Shown: positions 16,000 to 25,073, counted from the stretch's first letter. The stretch is 64,000 nt of DNA from an uncultured Oscillospiraceae bacterium (GCA_902492455.1 CABULH010000010.1:1-64000), one strand, 5' to 3'. The notes: a model not told the origin generated them from the letters alone. Numbers and translations are program-made.

Positions 16000-16824
16000 A
16001 TGAGTGAAACATGCAATCACGACTGCGGAAGCTGCGGTCAGGCCTGTGAGGAAAAGGACCTGCACGCCCGTCTCAACGATTACAGCCAGATCAAACGGGT
16101 GGTGGCGGTTTCCAGCGGCAAAGGCGGCGTGGGGAAATCCTCCGTTACCGCTATGCTGGCGGTGCTGATGGCCCGCCGGGGATATAAGGTGGGGATTTTG
16201 GACGCGGATATCACCGGTCCCTCCATTCCCAAAGCCTTCGGCATCACCCGAAAGGCCAAAGGCAGCGCTATGGGAATTCTGCCGGAGGAAACCCACATGG
16301 GCATCAAGGTGATGTCCATCAATCTGCTGCTGGAAAATGAAGAGCAGCCGGTGATCTGGCGGGGTCCGGTACTGGCCGGTGCGGTGACGCAGTTTTGGAC
16401 CGACGTGGCTTGGGGCGAATTGGATGTGCTCTTTATCGATATGCCTCCCGGAACCGGCGATATTCCGCTGACGCTGTATCAGTCCATTCCGCTGGACGGC
16501 GCGGTGATTGTCTCCACCCCTCAATCGCTGGTGCAGATGGTGGTAAGCAAGGCCCATAAAATGGCCCAGATGCTGAACATCCCGGTGCTGGGCCTGGTGG
16601 AGAATATGAGCAGTGTGAAATGCCCCGATTGCGGCAAGCTGATCCCCCTGTTCGGCGACGGCAGCGGACTGGAAAAAGCCGCGGAGGACATGGGCGTTTC
16701 CGTGCTGGCCCGTCTGCCCATGGACGAACAGGTGGCCCGGCTGTGCGACAGCGGCGAGATTGAGCGGGTAATCTGTGAGGAGCTGGACGGTGCCGCTAAC
16801 GCGGTGGAAGAACTACTGAAATGA
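16000..16824 (+). CDS. mrp: Mrp/NBP35-family iron-sulfur carrier ATPase
   Basis: The 274-residue P-loop protein binds and delivers Fe-S clusters. The N-terminus carries an NBP35-like cysteine cluster (CNHDCGSCGQAC). A deviant Walker A, SSGKGGVGKSSVTA, is followed by the switch DADITGPSIP and DMPPGTGDIPLTL. The C-terminal CPDCGK is the CxxC that bridges a cluster between two subunits. The ATG at 16000 is preferred to 15961 because GGAG precedes it and homology begins at the Cys cluster. It stands alone between two terminators. Confidence 0.93.
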   Translation: MSETCNHDCGSCGQACEEKDLHARLNDYSQIKRVVAVSSGKGGVGKSSVTAMLAVLMARRGYKVGILDADITGPSIPKAFGITRKAKGSAMGILPEETHMGIKVMSINLLLENEEQPVIWRGPVLAGAVTQFWTDVAWGELDVLFIDMPPGTGDIPLTLYQSIPLDGAVIVSTPQSLVQMVVSKAHKMAQMLNIPVLGLVENMSSVKCPDCGKLIPLFGDGSGLEKAAEDMGVSVLARLPMDEQVARLCDSGEIERVICEELDGAANAVEELLK

Positions 16825-16835
16825 TGTAAATGAGA

Positions 16836-16876
16836 TAGCTAAAAGCGCGCTGTCACTAGCAGCGCGTTTTAGCTAT
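16836..16876. terminator. Bidirectional terminator between mrp and the AT-rich islet
   Basis: TAGCTAAAA-GCGCGCTG (16836-16852) pairs with 16860-16875 around TCACTAG, with one bulge. It overlaps the stop of the minus-strand gene and has A/T tracts on both sides. Confidence 0.8.
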
Positions 16877-17142
16877 TTTAAGGATAATTCCAGAAGTCGA
16901 AGAGTTTTTTTCTCTAATTGAGTGACAGTGGCATACCCCAGAAAACTCCTAAGTGCTTGGTAAGTAAAAAGGCTGTTTTTTAACAGATTTCTTTCTACTG
17001 AAAGCAACTCTAAATCTGAATGGGTTTTGCGTAGATAGTTGAATGAGCTTTTGTATTGTATCGTCCGTCGAGTGATACCCCATCGTAGAGTATCGAGCAC
17101 GTCTCCCCATGGCACCTCTTTGTTTAGACGATATCGTGGCAT
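16873..17142 (-). CDS. Unknown 89-residue protein divergent from an XRE regulator
   Basis: I do not recognise this protein. It is small, basic, mostly helical, with no signal peptide or membrane helix, and more AT-rich than its neighbours. The ATG at 17142 is preferred because GGGGGGAGAG lies upstream; the longer frame to 17292 would run through the operators and into the XRE gene. It shares a 138-base divergent promoter region with the XRE gene at 17281, and two palindromes lie between them. The layout resembles a phage or plasmid control switch. It could be a toxin, an antirepressor or a second DNA-binding protein. Confidence 0.55.
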   Translation of the reverse strand: MPRYRLNKEVPWGDVLDTLRWGITRRTIQYKSSFNYLRKTHSDLELLSVERNLLKNSLFTYQALRSFLGYATVTQLEKKTLRLLELSLK

Positions 17143-17200
17143 AGACTTTCTCTCCCCCCATTTTTGTAGTAAGTGATTGTGAAACCGATTTACAGAACCT

Positions 17201-17255
17201 ATATGCCACAATATTGTAGCATATTCGACCGAAGAATGCAACAAAATAGTAGCAT
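17201..17255. promoter_or_regulatory. Two palindromic operators in a divergent promoter region
   Basis: Operator 1 (17201-17224) pairs ATATGCCACAAT with ATTGTAGCATAT, one mismatch in 12. Operator 2 (17236-17255) has half-sites ATGCAAC and GTAGCAT. Both share ATGC-N-AC / GT-N-GCAT half-sites, and their centres lie 33 bases apart, about three helical turns, so dimers would bind the same face of the DNA. The XRE protein encoded next door is the obvious candidate ligand. Confidence 0.7.
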
Positions 17256-17280
17256 ACCAATAAAGGTTGGTGTTGCTGCT

Positions 17281-17532
17281 ATGTTTTTCCAAAGATTAGA
17301 AGATTTGAGAATTGATGCGGATAAAACGCAGGAGGAGATTGCGCAGTATCTTACTTGTAAGAGAGAAGTTTATCGACGTTATGAGAAGGGCATCAATGAG
17401 TTGCCTGTTTGGGCGCTGATCAGATTGGCGGTTTACTACCAAACAAGTACCGATTATATTCTTGGCTTGACAAATATTCGGACGCCTTACACACCGCACC
17501 AGGTCTGCGTTAAGAAAAAACAAGATATATAA
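17281..17532 (+). CDS. XRE-family transcriptional regulator
   Basis: The 83-residue protein is a compact Cro/CI-type helix-turn-helix repressor: RLEDLRIDADKTQEEIAQYL, then REVYRRYEKGINELPVWALIRLAVYYQTSTDYILGLT, with almost nothing outside the domain. The ATG at 17281 starts right at the domain. A longer frame from 17173 would cover the operators and is unlikely. It most likely represses itself and the divergent 89-residue gene. Codon use is AT-rich, as in other acquired control genes. Confidence 0.85.
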   Translation: MFFQRLEDLRIDADKTQEEIAQYLTCKREVYRRYEKGINELPVWALIRLAVYYQTSTDYILGLTNIRTPYTPHQVCVKKKQDI

Positions 17533-17556
17533 TGGATATGTGAATGATTATCAATA

Positions 17557-17594
17557 AAAGGCTGAGTCTCCAACCTATGGGGGCTCAGTCTTTT
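17557..17594 (+). terminator. Terminator of the XRE gene
   Basis: AAGGCTGAG pairs with CTCAGTCTT (about 17558-17566 and 17584-17592) around a 17-nt region that pairs further (CTCC/GGGG), ending in TTTT. Confidence 0.65.
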
Positions 17595-17676
17595 CATTGA
17601 AAATTTGCTTTATATTCATACCTTCCTTGTAAAATAGCGGTACAATGAAACCATTATACGTGAAGGTGTGATTGCA

Positions 17677-18378
17677 TTGAGTTTCGTCACCTTTGACAAC
17701 GTCTCCAAGTTCTATCAGATGGGTGAACATAAAATCGCTGCCGCCAACAAGGTGAGCTTTGAAATTGAAAAGGGCGAATTCGCCGTTATCGTCGGCCCCA
17801 GCGGAGCAGGCAAAACCACTGTGCTGAATATGCTGGGAGGAATGGATACCTGCGACGAAGGCGTGATTCGCTTGGACGGCAATGAAATCAGCCGTTATAA
17901 TCAGAAGCAGCTGACCCAGTATCGGCGGTACGACGTGGGTTTCGTATTTCAGTTCTACAATCTGGTGCAGAATCTGACGGCGCTGGAGAATGTGGAGCTG
18001 GCCGCGGAAATCTGCAAGGAGCCGCTGGACGCCCGCCGAACACTGGAACAGGTAGGGCTGGGGGACCGGATGCAGAATTTTCCCGCCCAGCTTTCCGGCG
18101 GCGAGCAGCAGCGGGTGTCTATTGCCCGGGCGTTGGCGAAGAATCCCAAGATTCTGCTGTGCGACGAACCCACCGGCGCTTTGGATTACAATACCGGCAA
18201 AGCGGTGCTCAAGCTGCTGCAGGATACCTGCCGGGAGACGGGCCGCACGGTGATCGTCATCACCCACAACCAGGCCCTGACCGCCATGGCGGATCGGGTG
18301 ATCCATATCAAGAGCGGTACGGTGGTCTCTTCTGAGCGGAACGCCAATCCCACCCCAGTGGAAAGGATTGAGTGGTAG
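17677..18378 (+). CDS. ABC transporter ATP-binding protein (MacB/LolD type)
   Basis: The 233-residue ATPase belongs to the MacB/LolD/BceA group that drives mechanotransmission permeases. It shows Walker A GPSGAGKTT near 43, Q-loop FVFQFYNLV, signature LSGGEQQRVSIARAL, Walker B ILLCDEPTGALD and the H-loop VITHN. The TTG at 17677 is favoured over the GTG at 17668 because GAAGGTG lies 8 bases upstream. It overlaps the permease gene by 7 bases, so the two are coupled. Substrate is unknown; no two-component system lies next door. Confidence 0.92.
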   Translation: MSFVTFDNVSKFYQMGEHKIAAANKVSFEIEKGEFAVIVGPSGAGKTTVLNMLGGMDTCDEGVIRLDGNEISRYNQKQLTQYRRYDVGFVFQFYNLVQNLTALENVELAAEICKEPLDARRTLEQVGLGDRMQNFPAQLSGGEQQRVSIARALAKNPKILLCDEPTGALDYNTGKAVLKLLQDTCRETGRTVIVITHNQALTAMADRVIHIKSGTVVSSERNANPTPVERIEW

Positions 18379-21300
18379 CTGTGAAGAAATCCTACACAAA
18401 GGTGGTTGTCCGGGAAATCCGGCAGACCATCAGCCGGTTTCTGGCGATATTCGCCATCTCCGCGCTGGGGGTCGGCTTCCTTGCGGGACTTTTGGCCACC
18501 ACGCCGGTGATGCGTGTATCCGCCGACCGGTATTATGATACCACCAACCTGATGGACATTCGAGTGCTGTCCACGGTGGGATTGTCGGAAGAAGATATCG
18601 GGACCATCCGCCGTACACCGGGTGTTTCCAAGGTGATGCCGGCTTATTCCGCCGACGCACTGATCCTCGCCGAGGGGGAGAATACCCTGCTGACCCGCAT
18701 GCACAGCATGCCTTTTGGAAAAACAGGCGCCGATTATCTGAATCAGGTGGAGCTGACGGAAGGCCGCCTGCCGGAAAAAGCGGGAGAGTGCGTGGTGGAG
18801 GAATCCATCATGGGCGGCAATCCTGTTTCCATTGGGGATACCCTGGAGCTTTCCGAGGACAATGCCGATTTAAGCGGCACCCTGACCTCGGAGACTTTCA
18901 CTGTGGTGGGCTTCGTCAAAAGCGCGTATTACATGTCTATTGAACGGGAGTCCAGCAAGATCGGGGATGGGCGCATCGATTTGGTGGCCTATGTCACAGA
19001 GGATACCTTCTGCCTGGAGGTATATACCGACGCTTTTGTAACCGTGGGCGGGGCAGCGGAGGAGCTGACCTTCTCTGACAACTATAAAAATGTGGTGCAG
19101 CCGGTAGTGGACGCCCTGGAAACGCTGGGAGAGACCCAGGTGATGGTGCGTTACGATCAGGTGATGGCCGATGCCCATGAAAAATTGAATGACGCCAAAA
19201 AGCAATATGAGGAAGGCAAAGAGGAGAGCGACCGGAAGCTCCAGGAAGCTGCGGCTGAATTGGAGGATGCCCGCCAGCAGATAGCCGACGGGGAGAAAGC
19301 GCTGGAGGATGCGCGCCAGCAGATCACCGACGGTGAAAAACAGCTGGAAGAGGGACGCAGGACGTATGAGCAGGGACTGAAGGACTACAGCGACGGCCTG
19401 GATGCCTGGCGGGATGGCGTGCAGCAGCTTTCCGATAAAAAAAATGATTTCCGTTTCCAGCTGCAGGAAAGCCAGTGGAAGATTTATACGGGCAAGCAGG
19501 AACTGCAGTCCGCCCGGGAACAATTGGAAAGCGGCAAGGCCCAGCTGGATAACACCAAAAATCTGTTGGATACAGCGAAAAGCGCCATTCAGCAGGGACT
19601 GGACAGCGGACTTCTCACCCAGGAAATGGCGGATAAAGCGCTGGCAGAGCTGCAGCCCATGGAGGAGCAGTATGAAGCCGGTCTGAAGGAATACAACGAA
19701 AATCTGCAGCTGGTGGAGGAAAAGGAGAAGGAGCTGGCAGAGGGCGAAAAGCAGCTGGAGGAAGGCCGCAGGGTGGCCGAGGCTCAGTTTGAGGAAGCCC
19801 AAAAACAGCTGGACGAAGCCAAAGCCACGCTGGATGCCAGCAAGGTACAGCTGGACAAGGCCCGGCAGCAGATTGCCGACAACGAGAAGAAGCTGGAACA
19901 AGGTAAAGCGGATCTGCCCGCCGGAGAAGCGGAACTGGCGGATGCCAAAACCAAGCTGGCGGCCGGAGAAGCCGAATACGAATCCGGCAAAAAGGAAGCG
20001 GAGGAAAAGCTGGCCGATGCGCAGCGGCAGATTCGGGATGCGGAAAGCCAGCTGGAGGATATGGCATCCCCGCGGTGGTATGTCCTGGACCGGGACAGCA
20101 CTGTCAGCTATGTCAGCTTTGACGGCAATGCGGACAAGGTGGAAGCCATCGCCAGGATTTTTCCGGTATTCTTCTTCCTGGTGGCCGCCTTGGTAGCGCT
20201 TACCACTATGACTCGTATGATTGAAGAGGAGCGGATACAAATCGGCACCTTGAAAGCCTTGGGCTACAGCAAGGGTGCCATCATGATGAAATACGTGATC
20301 TACGCGGGTTCTGCCACCATTACCGGCAGTATTTTCGGCTTGCTGATTGGTTTCAGCCTGCTGCCTACGGTGATTTGGGGCGGATACAGCATCATGTATA
20401 ATCTGCCGCCTCTGATTCTCCAGTTCCATGTACCCTATGCTTTGCTGTCCTCTCTGTCGGTGCTGCTGTGCACCATGATTGCCACTGTTTCCGCCTGCTA
20501 CGGCAGCTTGATGGAGGTTCCGGCCCGGCTGATGCTGCCGAAAGCGCCCAAGGCCGGCAAGCGAGTGTTCCTGGAGAGAATTCCTTTTATCTGGTCCAGG
20601 CTGAAATTCACCCACAAGGTGACGGCCCGGAATCTGTTCCGATATAAAAAGCGCCTGCTTATGACGGTGATCGGCATTGCCGGCTGTACGGCGCTGCTTC
20701 TCACCGGACTGGGGCTGCGGGATTCTATTTCGGCAATCGTGGATAAGCAGTTCGGCGAGATCTATACCTATAATCTTACTTTGGTCATGAAAAACAGCGA
20801 TGTACCGGAAACGGACGATGATGTGAAAGCGGTGCTTGCTGATAAGGATCGAGTTTCCGCTTATCTGCCGGTTCATCAGGAATCCGGCAGCGTGCTGCAT
20901 GATGATGAAAACCAGGAGGCCTATTTATATGTTCCTCAGGATCTGGGGCGACTGAAGGATTTTGTTACCCTGCGGGAGCGGCGTTCAGGCAAAACGGTGA
21001 GCATGTCTCAGGATGGGGCGGTGGTGACGGAAAAGCTGGCCGAGACCATGAAAATCAAGGTGGGCGACACCATTGAGCTGGAAAACGCGGACGGGGTCCG
21101 GGCACAGGTCAAGGTGGCGGGCATCACCGAGAATTACGTCAGCGGCTATGTTTATCTGTCCCCGGCGCAGTATGCCTCCGCCTTCGGCAGTGAACCGGAT
21201 TACACCACCCTGATTGCCAAGGTTCCGGACGACTCTGCCGAGAATCGGGCGGCAGTGGCGGAGGATCTGCTGAAATCCAGCTATGTCACTTCGGTGCAGT

Positions 21301-21746
21301 TCTCCACCGATATCAGCAAGAGCTTTTCCGACACCATCAAGAGTATCGATTATATCGTCATGGTGCTGATTATTGCCGCCGGTATGCTGGCCTTTGTGGT
21401 GCTGTATAATCTCACCAACATCAATATTACCGAGCGGACCAAGGAGCTGGCTACCATTAAGGTTCTGGGTTTCTATGACCGGGAAGTTTCCGCCTATATT
21501 TATCGGGAAACGGCCATTCTTTCGGTGATCGGCACCGCCGTGGGATTGGTACTGGGCATCTTCCTCCATGCTTTTGTGGTAAAAACCGCGGAGGTGGATA
21601 TGGTGATGTTCGGTCGTTCTATCGGCTGGCTCAGTTATGTGCTGGCTGCGGCGCTGACCCTCTTTTTCTCCGTTTTGGTAAATCTGGTGATGGTTCGCAA
21701 GCTGAAGAAGATCGACATGGTGGAATCCATGAAAGCGGGCGAATGA
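18372..21746 (+). CDS. FtsX-like ABC permease with a long coiled-coil insertion
   Basis: The 1124-residue permease has an N-terminal helix (about 18-38), a MacB-type periplasmic domain to about 265, a coiled coil of nearly 300 residues (about 270-565) built of degenerate Gln/Glu/Ala-rich repeats such as QLEEGRR and ADGEKALEDARQQI, a three-helix FtsX core (about 590-720), a second extracytoplasmic domain and a second FtsX core at the C-terminus. Firmicutes have related permeases with shorter insertions. The GTG at 18372 is used because GAAAGG precedes it and it overlaps the ATPase stop. The coiled coil must reach outward into the cell wall. The pair probably exports or extracts a lipid or peptide, or transmits force to a wall enzyme; which is unknown. 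Confidence 0.9.
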   Translation: MVAVKKSYTKVVVREIRQTISRFLAIFAISALGVGFLAGLLATTPVMRVSADRYYDTTNLMDIRVLSTVGLSEEDIGTIRRTPGVSKVMPAYSADALILAEGENTLLTRMHSMPFGKTGADYLNQVELTEGRLPEKAGECVVEESIMGGNPVSIGDTLELSEDNADLSGTLTSETFTVVGFVKSAYYMSIERESSKIGDGRIDLVAYVTEDTFCLEVYTDAFVTVGGAAEELTFSDNYKNVVQPVVDALETLGETQVMVRYDQVMADAHEKLNDAKKQYEEGKEESDRKLQEAAAELEDARQQIADGEKALEDARQQITDGEKQLEEGRRTYEQGLKDYSDGLDAWRDGVQQLSDKKNDFRFQLQESQWKIYTGKQELQSAREQLESGKAQLDNTKNLLDTAKSAIQQGLDSGLLTQEMADKALAELQPMEEQYEAGLKEYNENLQLVEEKEKELAEGEKQLEEGRRVAEAQFEEAQKQLDEAKATLDASKVQLDKARQQIADNEKKLEQGKADLPAGEAELADAKTKLAAGEAEYESGKKEAEEKLADAQRQIRDAESQLEDMASPRWYVLDRDSTVSYVSFDGNADKVEAIARIFPVFFFLVAALVALTTMTRMIEEERIQIGTLKALGYSKGAIMMKYVIYAGSATITGSIFGLLIGFSLLPTVIWGGYSIMYNLPPLILQFHVPYALLSSLSVLLCTMIATVSACYGSLMEVPARLMLPKAPKAGKRVFLERIPFIWSRLKFTHKVTARNLFRYKKRLLMTVIGIAGCTALLLTGLGLRDSISAIVDKQFGEIYTYNLTLVMKNSDVPETDDDVKAVLADKDRVSAYLPVHQESGSVLHDDENQEAYLYVPQDLGRLKDFVTLRERRSGKTVSMSQDGAVVTEKLAETMKIKVGDTIELENADGVRAQVKVAGITENYVSGYVYLSPAQYASAFGSEPDYTTLIAKVPDDSAENRAAVAEDLLKSSYVTSVQFSTDISKSFSDTIKSIDYIVMVLIIAAGMLAFVVLYNLTNINITERTKELATIKVLGFYDREVSAYIYRETAILSVIGTAVGLVLGIFLHAFVVKTAEVDMVMFGRSIGWLSYVLAAALTLFFSVLVNLVMVRKLKKIDMVESMKAGE

Positions 21747-21764
21747 CCACTCCAATGAGGCATT

Positions 21765-21805
21765 AAAAATATCGCCGCGTGTTTTTTCACGCGGCGATAT
21801 TTTTT
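21765..21805 (+). terminator. Terminator of the ABC exporter operon
   Basis: The arms 21765-21781 and 21789-21805 form a perfect 17-bp stem around a T-rich loop, ending in a T-run. Confidence 0.9.
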
Positions 21806-21929
21806 AATAACTGACAGTGAAATGGTCTTTCCATCGATTATATTCGGCTTCCAGGGTATCCTGAGCCTGAATGTGTTCTATCCTCTAATATAAGTATTTT
21901 ATTTAACAAGGTGATATAGAAAGCGCTTA

Positions 21930-21971
21930 TTGCCACTCTGCCGCAAATCTCATTTTGCGGCAGAGTGGCAA
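21930..21971 (-). terminator. Perfect hairpin downstream of the PfkB kinase gene
   Basis: The arms 21930-21947 and 21954-21971 pair perfectly over 18 bp with a 6-nt loop, 5 bases after the kinase stop on the minus strand. The core GCCGCAAA/TTTGCGGC resembles the repeat family described at 23010 and 25136. No clear U-tract follows. Confidence 0.65.
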
Positions 21972-21976
21972 CAGGG

Positions 21977-22864
21977 TTAATATTTTGCTAGGAAATCCGC
22001 TACATCCCGGCGGTAGGGGATGGAGTTGGCGGCGCCCTTGATGGATACGGCGATGGCGGAAGCGGCAGTAGCCCATTGAAGCGCCTCCTGCGGCCCCATC
22101 TCTTCCAGCAAAGCGAAAAAATAGCCTAAAAAGGTGTCTCCTGCGGCGGTGGTATCCTTCACGGACACGGGACAGATGGGCTGGGTATATACCGATGTTC
22201 CGTCCGTATACATGGCGCCCCGTTTCCCCAGGGTGAGCAGGGTCTTGGCTCCGGCGAACTTCTCTCTTGCGGCTTGGAGAATCTTTTCGGGGTCTTTTTC
22301 CCCGGTCAGTTCCTCACCTTCGATTTCATTGAGAACAAACCAATCCACCTTTTCCAGCGGATAAGTGGCAATACTCTCATTAAAGGGGCTGGGATTGAAA
22401 ACAATCCGCATGCCTCGATCATGGGCCAGGCTCATAATTGAGGCGATGCCGTTGATTTCATTCTGCAGCACCAGAAGATCGTTTTCACCGAAACCCTCCA
22501 ACGCCTCTTCTATGCCTTCCGAAGAAATTCGTTGGTTGGCTCCGCCAAAAAGAAGGATGCTGTTTTGTCCCCGGCCGTCCACCTGGATAATGGCGTGGCC
22601 GCTGGGACCGTCTGCCCGGTGTACATGGCGGGTATCCACGCCGCTGTCCTGTAACAGACGAAGCAGATCGCTGCCGTCGGAACCGATGCATCCGGCATGA
22701 TAAACCTCCGCCCCGGCCCGGGCTAGAGCCAGAGATTGGTTCAGCCCCTTGCCGCCGCAGAAGGGTTCCATGCTGCTGGATGCAAGGGTTTCCCCCGGCA
22801 GGACAGCGTGATCCACCGAATAGACCAGATCCCTGTTCAGCGAACCAAAATTGAGGATTCTCAT
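21977..22864 (-). CDS. PfkB-family sugar kinase (ribokinase-like)
   Basis: The 295-residue enzyme is a ribokinase-fold carbohydrate kinase. It opens with LNFGSLNRDLVYSVDH, contains the substrate loop GGKGLNQSLALARAGAEV, FLNEIEGEELTG-type residues (VLNEIEGEEL) and the C-terminal catalytic signature DTTAAGDTFLGYFFA with the catalytic Asp. Ribokinase itself usually has N-x-D near the start and GGKGANQA; both are close here. The ATG at 22864 follows GGGAGG by 7 bases. No sugar transporter adjoins it, so ribose is likely but unproved. Confidence 0.85.
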   Translation of the reverse strand: MRILNFGSLNRDLVYSVDHAVLPGETLASSSMEPFCGGKGLNQSLALARAGAEVYHAGCIGSDGSDLLRLLQDSGVDTRHVHRADGPSGHAIIQVDGRGQNSILLFGGANQRISSEGIEEALEGFGENDLLVLQNEINGIASIMSLAHDRGMRIVFNPSPFNESIATYPLEKVDWFVLNEIEGEELTGEKDPEKILQAAREKFAGAKTLLTLGKRGAMYTDGTSVYTQPICPVSVKDTTAAGDTFLGYFFALLEEMGPQEALQWATAASAIAVSIKGAANSIPYRRDVADFLAKY

Positions 22865-23009
22865 ATGTTTTCCTCCCAAGTAAGGTTTGATTCAAGTGTA
22901 CCTGTGCCGATGAGACACGGAGCAGCGGAAATGCGCTCCATGTTATTCTGTCCGCAATCATGGAAATCATAACGGTTGTCTTCTTCTTTTTATTCGGGAT
23001 GAAAAAAGA

Positions 23010-23056
23010 AGAAGGGGACTGCTGCAAAATGTTTCATTTTGCAGCAGTCCCCTTCT
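23010..23056 (-). repeat. Hairpin repeat D, probable citrate synthase terminator
   Basis: The arms 23010-23031 and 23035-23056 pair perfectly over 22 bp, loop TTT. On the minus strand the stem is followed by TTCTTTTTTC, so it works as the terminator of the citrate synthase gene. The central 27 bases are identical to the repeat at 25136-25170. Confidence 0.85.
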
Positions 23057-23094
23057 GTATACATATTCATGTATGGTGGAACAGCTCTATGGCG

Positions 23095-24456
23095 TCAGCG
23101 CTGTTCCATGGGAATATACTCCCGCCGGGCAGCTACATTTTTATAAGCAGGGCGAATGATCTTACCTGCGTTAATCAGCTCTTCCAGCCGATGAGCACTC
23201 CATCCGGCGATCCGGCTAATGGCGAAAATCGGGGTGTACAGCTCAATGGGCAGATCCAGCATACTGTACACAAATCCGCTGTAGAAATCGATATTGGCAC
23301 TGACACCCTTATAAATCCGCCGCTCCTCGGCGATGATCTGGGGGGCCAGCCGTTCCACCAGGGAGTAAAGCTTATATTCCTTTTCCCGGCCTTTGGCTTC
23401 AGATAAGCTTTTGACGGATTTTTTGAAAATATTGGCCCGCGGATCGGAGAGAGAGTAGACGGCATGGCCCATACCATAAATAAGGCCGGCATGATCGAAA
23501 GCTTCCTTGTGGAGAAGAGCCTTCAAGTAGGCGGAAACGGCGTCCTCGTCCTCCCAGTCGGGCAGATTTTTCTTCATGTCCTCAAACATCTGCACCACCT
23601 TGATGTTGGCGCCGCCGTGCTTGGGACCCTTAAGGGATCCAAGGGAAGCCGCGATCACCGAATAGGTATCGGTGCCGGAGGAAGAAACCACATGAGTGGT
23701 AAAGGTGGAGTTGTTGCCGCCGCCGTGTTCCGCATGAAGAACCAGGGCCAGATCAAGAATCCGCGCTTCCAGATCCGTGTAGCTGCTGTCCGGACGCAAT
23801 ACCCGAAGGATGTTTTCCGCCGTGGAAAGCTCCGGAAGGGGATTATGGATGTACAGGCTTTTGCCGTCGTGATAATGGCTGTAGGCTTGGTAGCCGTAAA
23901 CCGACAGCAAGGGAAAAAGGGCGATCAGCTGCAGACATTGACGCAAGACATTTTCAATGCTGATGTCATTGGCGTTGTCATCATAGGAGTAGAGCGTCAG
24001 CACGCTGCGGGCCAGGGTGTTCATCATGTCGGGGCTGGGCGCCTTCATAATGATATCCCGGACAAAGCTGGTGGGCAGGGTGCGGTAATCGGACAGCACC
24101 TGCTGAAATTCCGACAGCTGATCCCAGGTGGGCAGATTGCCGAACAACAGTAGATAGGTGGTCTCCTCAAACCCAAACCGGTGCTGATTGGCAAAGCCGG
24201 CGACGATTTCCTCCACGTCGATGCCGCGATAAAATAGCTTCCCTTCACAGGGAACGCTTTCTCCGTTCACCATTTTGCTGGACTGGATCTCGGAAATTTC
24301 GGTCAAGCCGGTCAGTACGCCGTTCCCCTGAAGGTCCCGCAACCCCCTGTTAACCTTGTACTGAGTGTAAAGCGCGGTGTCGATGCTGCTGCTGTCCTGG
24401 CACTTTTTGGCCAGTTCTCGAATCATCGGCGTGATTTCGGAATAAGGATTAGGCAC
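23095..24456 (-). CDS. gltA: Citrate synthase
   Basis: The 453-residue enzyme condenses acetyl-CoA and oxaloacetate, probably feeding 2-oxoglutarate and glutamate synthesis in an anaerobe. The active-site histidines lie in ALVLHAEHGGGNNSTFTTH and GPKHGGANIKVVQM, and the catalytic Asp follows near GMGHAVYSLSDPRA. The extra N-terminal segment is typical of the Firmicutes citrate/2-methylcitrate synthase group. The GTG at 24456 is selected because AAAGGAG lies 8 bases upstream and the frame before it overlaps likely promoter sequence. It has a strong terminator and no aconitase neighbour. Confidence 0.95.
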   Translation of the reverse strand: MPNPYSEITPMIRELAKKCQDSSSIDTALYTQYKVNRGLRDLQGNGVLTGLTEISEIQSSKMVNGESVPCEGKLFYRGIDVEEIVAGFANQHRFGFEETTYLLLFGNLPTWDQLSEFQQVLSDYRTLPTSFVRDIIMKAPSPDMMNTLARSVLTLYSYDDNANDISIENVLRQCLQLIALFPLLSVYGYQAYSHYHDGKSLYIHNPLPELSTAENILRVLRPDSSYTDLEARILDLALVLHAEHGGGNNSTFTTHVVSSSGTDTYSVIAASLGSLKGPKHGGANIKVVQMFEDMKKNLPDWEDEDAVSAYLKALLHKEAFDHAGLIYGMGHAVYSLSDPRANIFKKSVKSLSEAKGREKEYKLYSLVERLAPQIIAEERRIYKGVSANIDFYSGFVYSMLDLPIELYTPIFAISRIAGWSAHRLEELINAGKIIRPAYKNVAARREYIPMEQR

Positions 24457-24694
24457 ATCAACAGCTCCTTTCTTCAATTCTTTTAAAATATAATTATACC
24501 ATAAGAAGGACAAGGAATTGTGTCTAAACTTTTATATTTGCTGTTTTTCTTTCTTTTTTAGTGCCTGTTTGCGGTGAATACAGTCATTTGACAGAATCCC
24601 CTATAAAACATCTGACTTCTGCCTTGACGAAGGATCCGCAAAGGCAGCGAATCAATGCCCAGGATTTTCCACACGGTTTTTGCGGACAAACCCG

Positions 24695-24803
24695 TTGACA
24701 GCGACGCTTCTTTGTGCTATGATATGCCACGTATTCAAGATGTACTGACCTAACTCACAGCCTTGTAAGTTGCAGTTCATTGCATACTTAGAAAGCTGTG
24801 AGT
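24695..24803 (+). promoter_or_regulatory. Cold-shock gene promoter and structured 5' leader
   Basis: TTGACA (24695-24700), 17 bases, TATGAT (24718-24723) give a start near 24730 and a leader of about 120 bases. ACTCACAGC (24753-24761) can pair with GCTGTGAGT (24795-24803), followed by CTTTTCGTT. Long foldable leaders are usual for cold-shock genes, where they control translation with temperature. Confidence 0.75.
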
Positions 24804-24850
24804 CTTTTCGTTGTACGGAGGATATAATTTATTATTTGGAGGTACCAAAC

Positions 24851-25063
24851 ATGAACAACGGTACAGTTAAATGGTTCAATCCGGAAAAAGGCTTCGGCTT
24901 CATCGCCGATGACAATGGCGGCGACGATGTTTTTGTGCATTTCTCCGCGATCCAGGTGGATGGCTTCAAGACCCTGGCGGAAGGCCAGAAGGTCGAGTTT
25001 GAAACCGAGCCTGATCCCAAGAACAGCAGCAAACTCCGTGCGGTCAACGTACGTCCCCTGTAA
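24851..25063 (+). CDS. csp: Cold-shock protein (CspA family)
   Basis: The 70-residue protein is a single cold-shock domain that binds single-stranded nucleic acids and melts RNA structure. RNP1 is KGFGFIADD and RNP2 is DVFVHFSAIQ, the defining motifs. The ATG follows TTGGAGG by 8 bases. It is transcribed alone behind a long leader and ahead of a strong terminator. Confidence 0.97.
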   Translation: MNNGTVKWFNPEKGFGFIADDNGGDDVFVHFSAIQVDGFKTLAEGQKVEFETEPDPKNSSKLRAVNVRPL

Positions 25064-25073
25064 TTGTTGCAGT

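Noticed and set aside
18870..20900. 676-codon minus-strand frame opposite the ABC permease
   Set aside because: The low-complexity coiled-coil repeats of the permease keep the antisense frame open; it has no domain.
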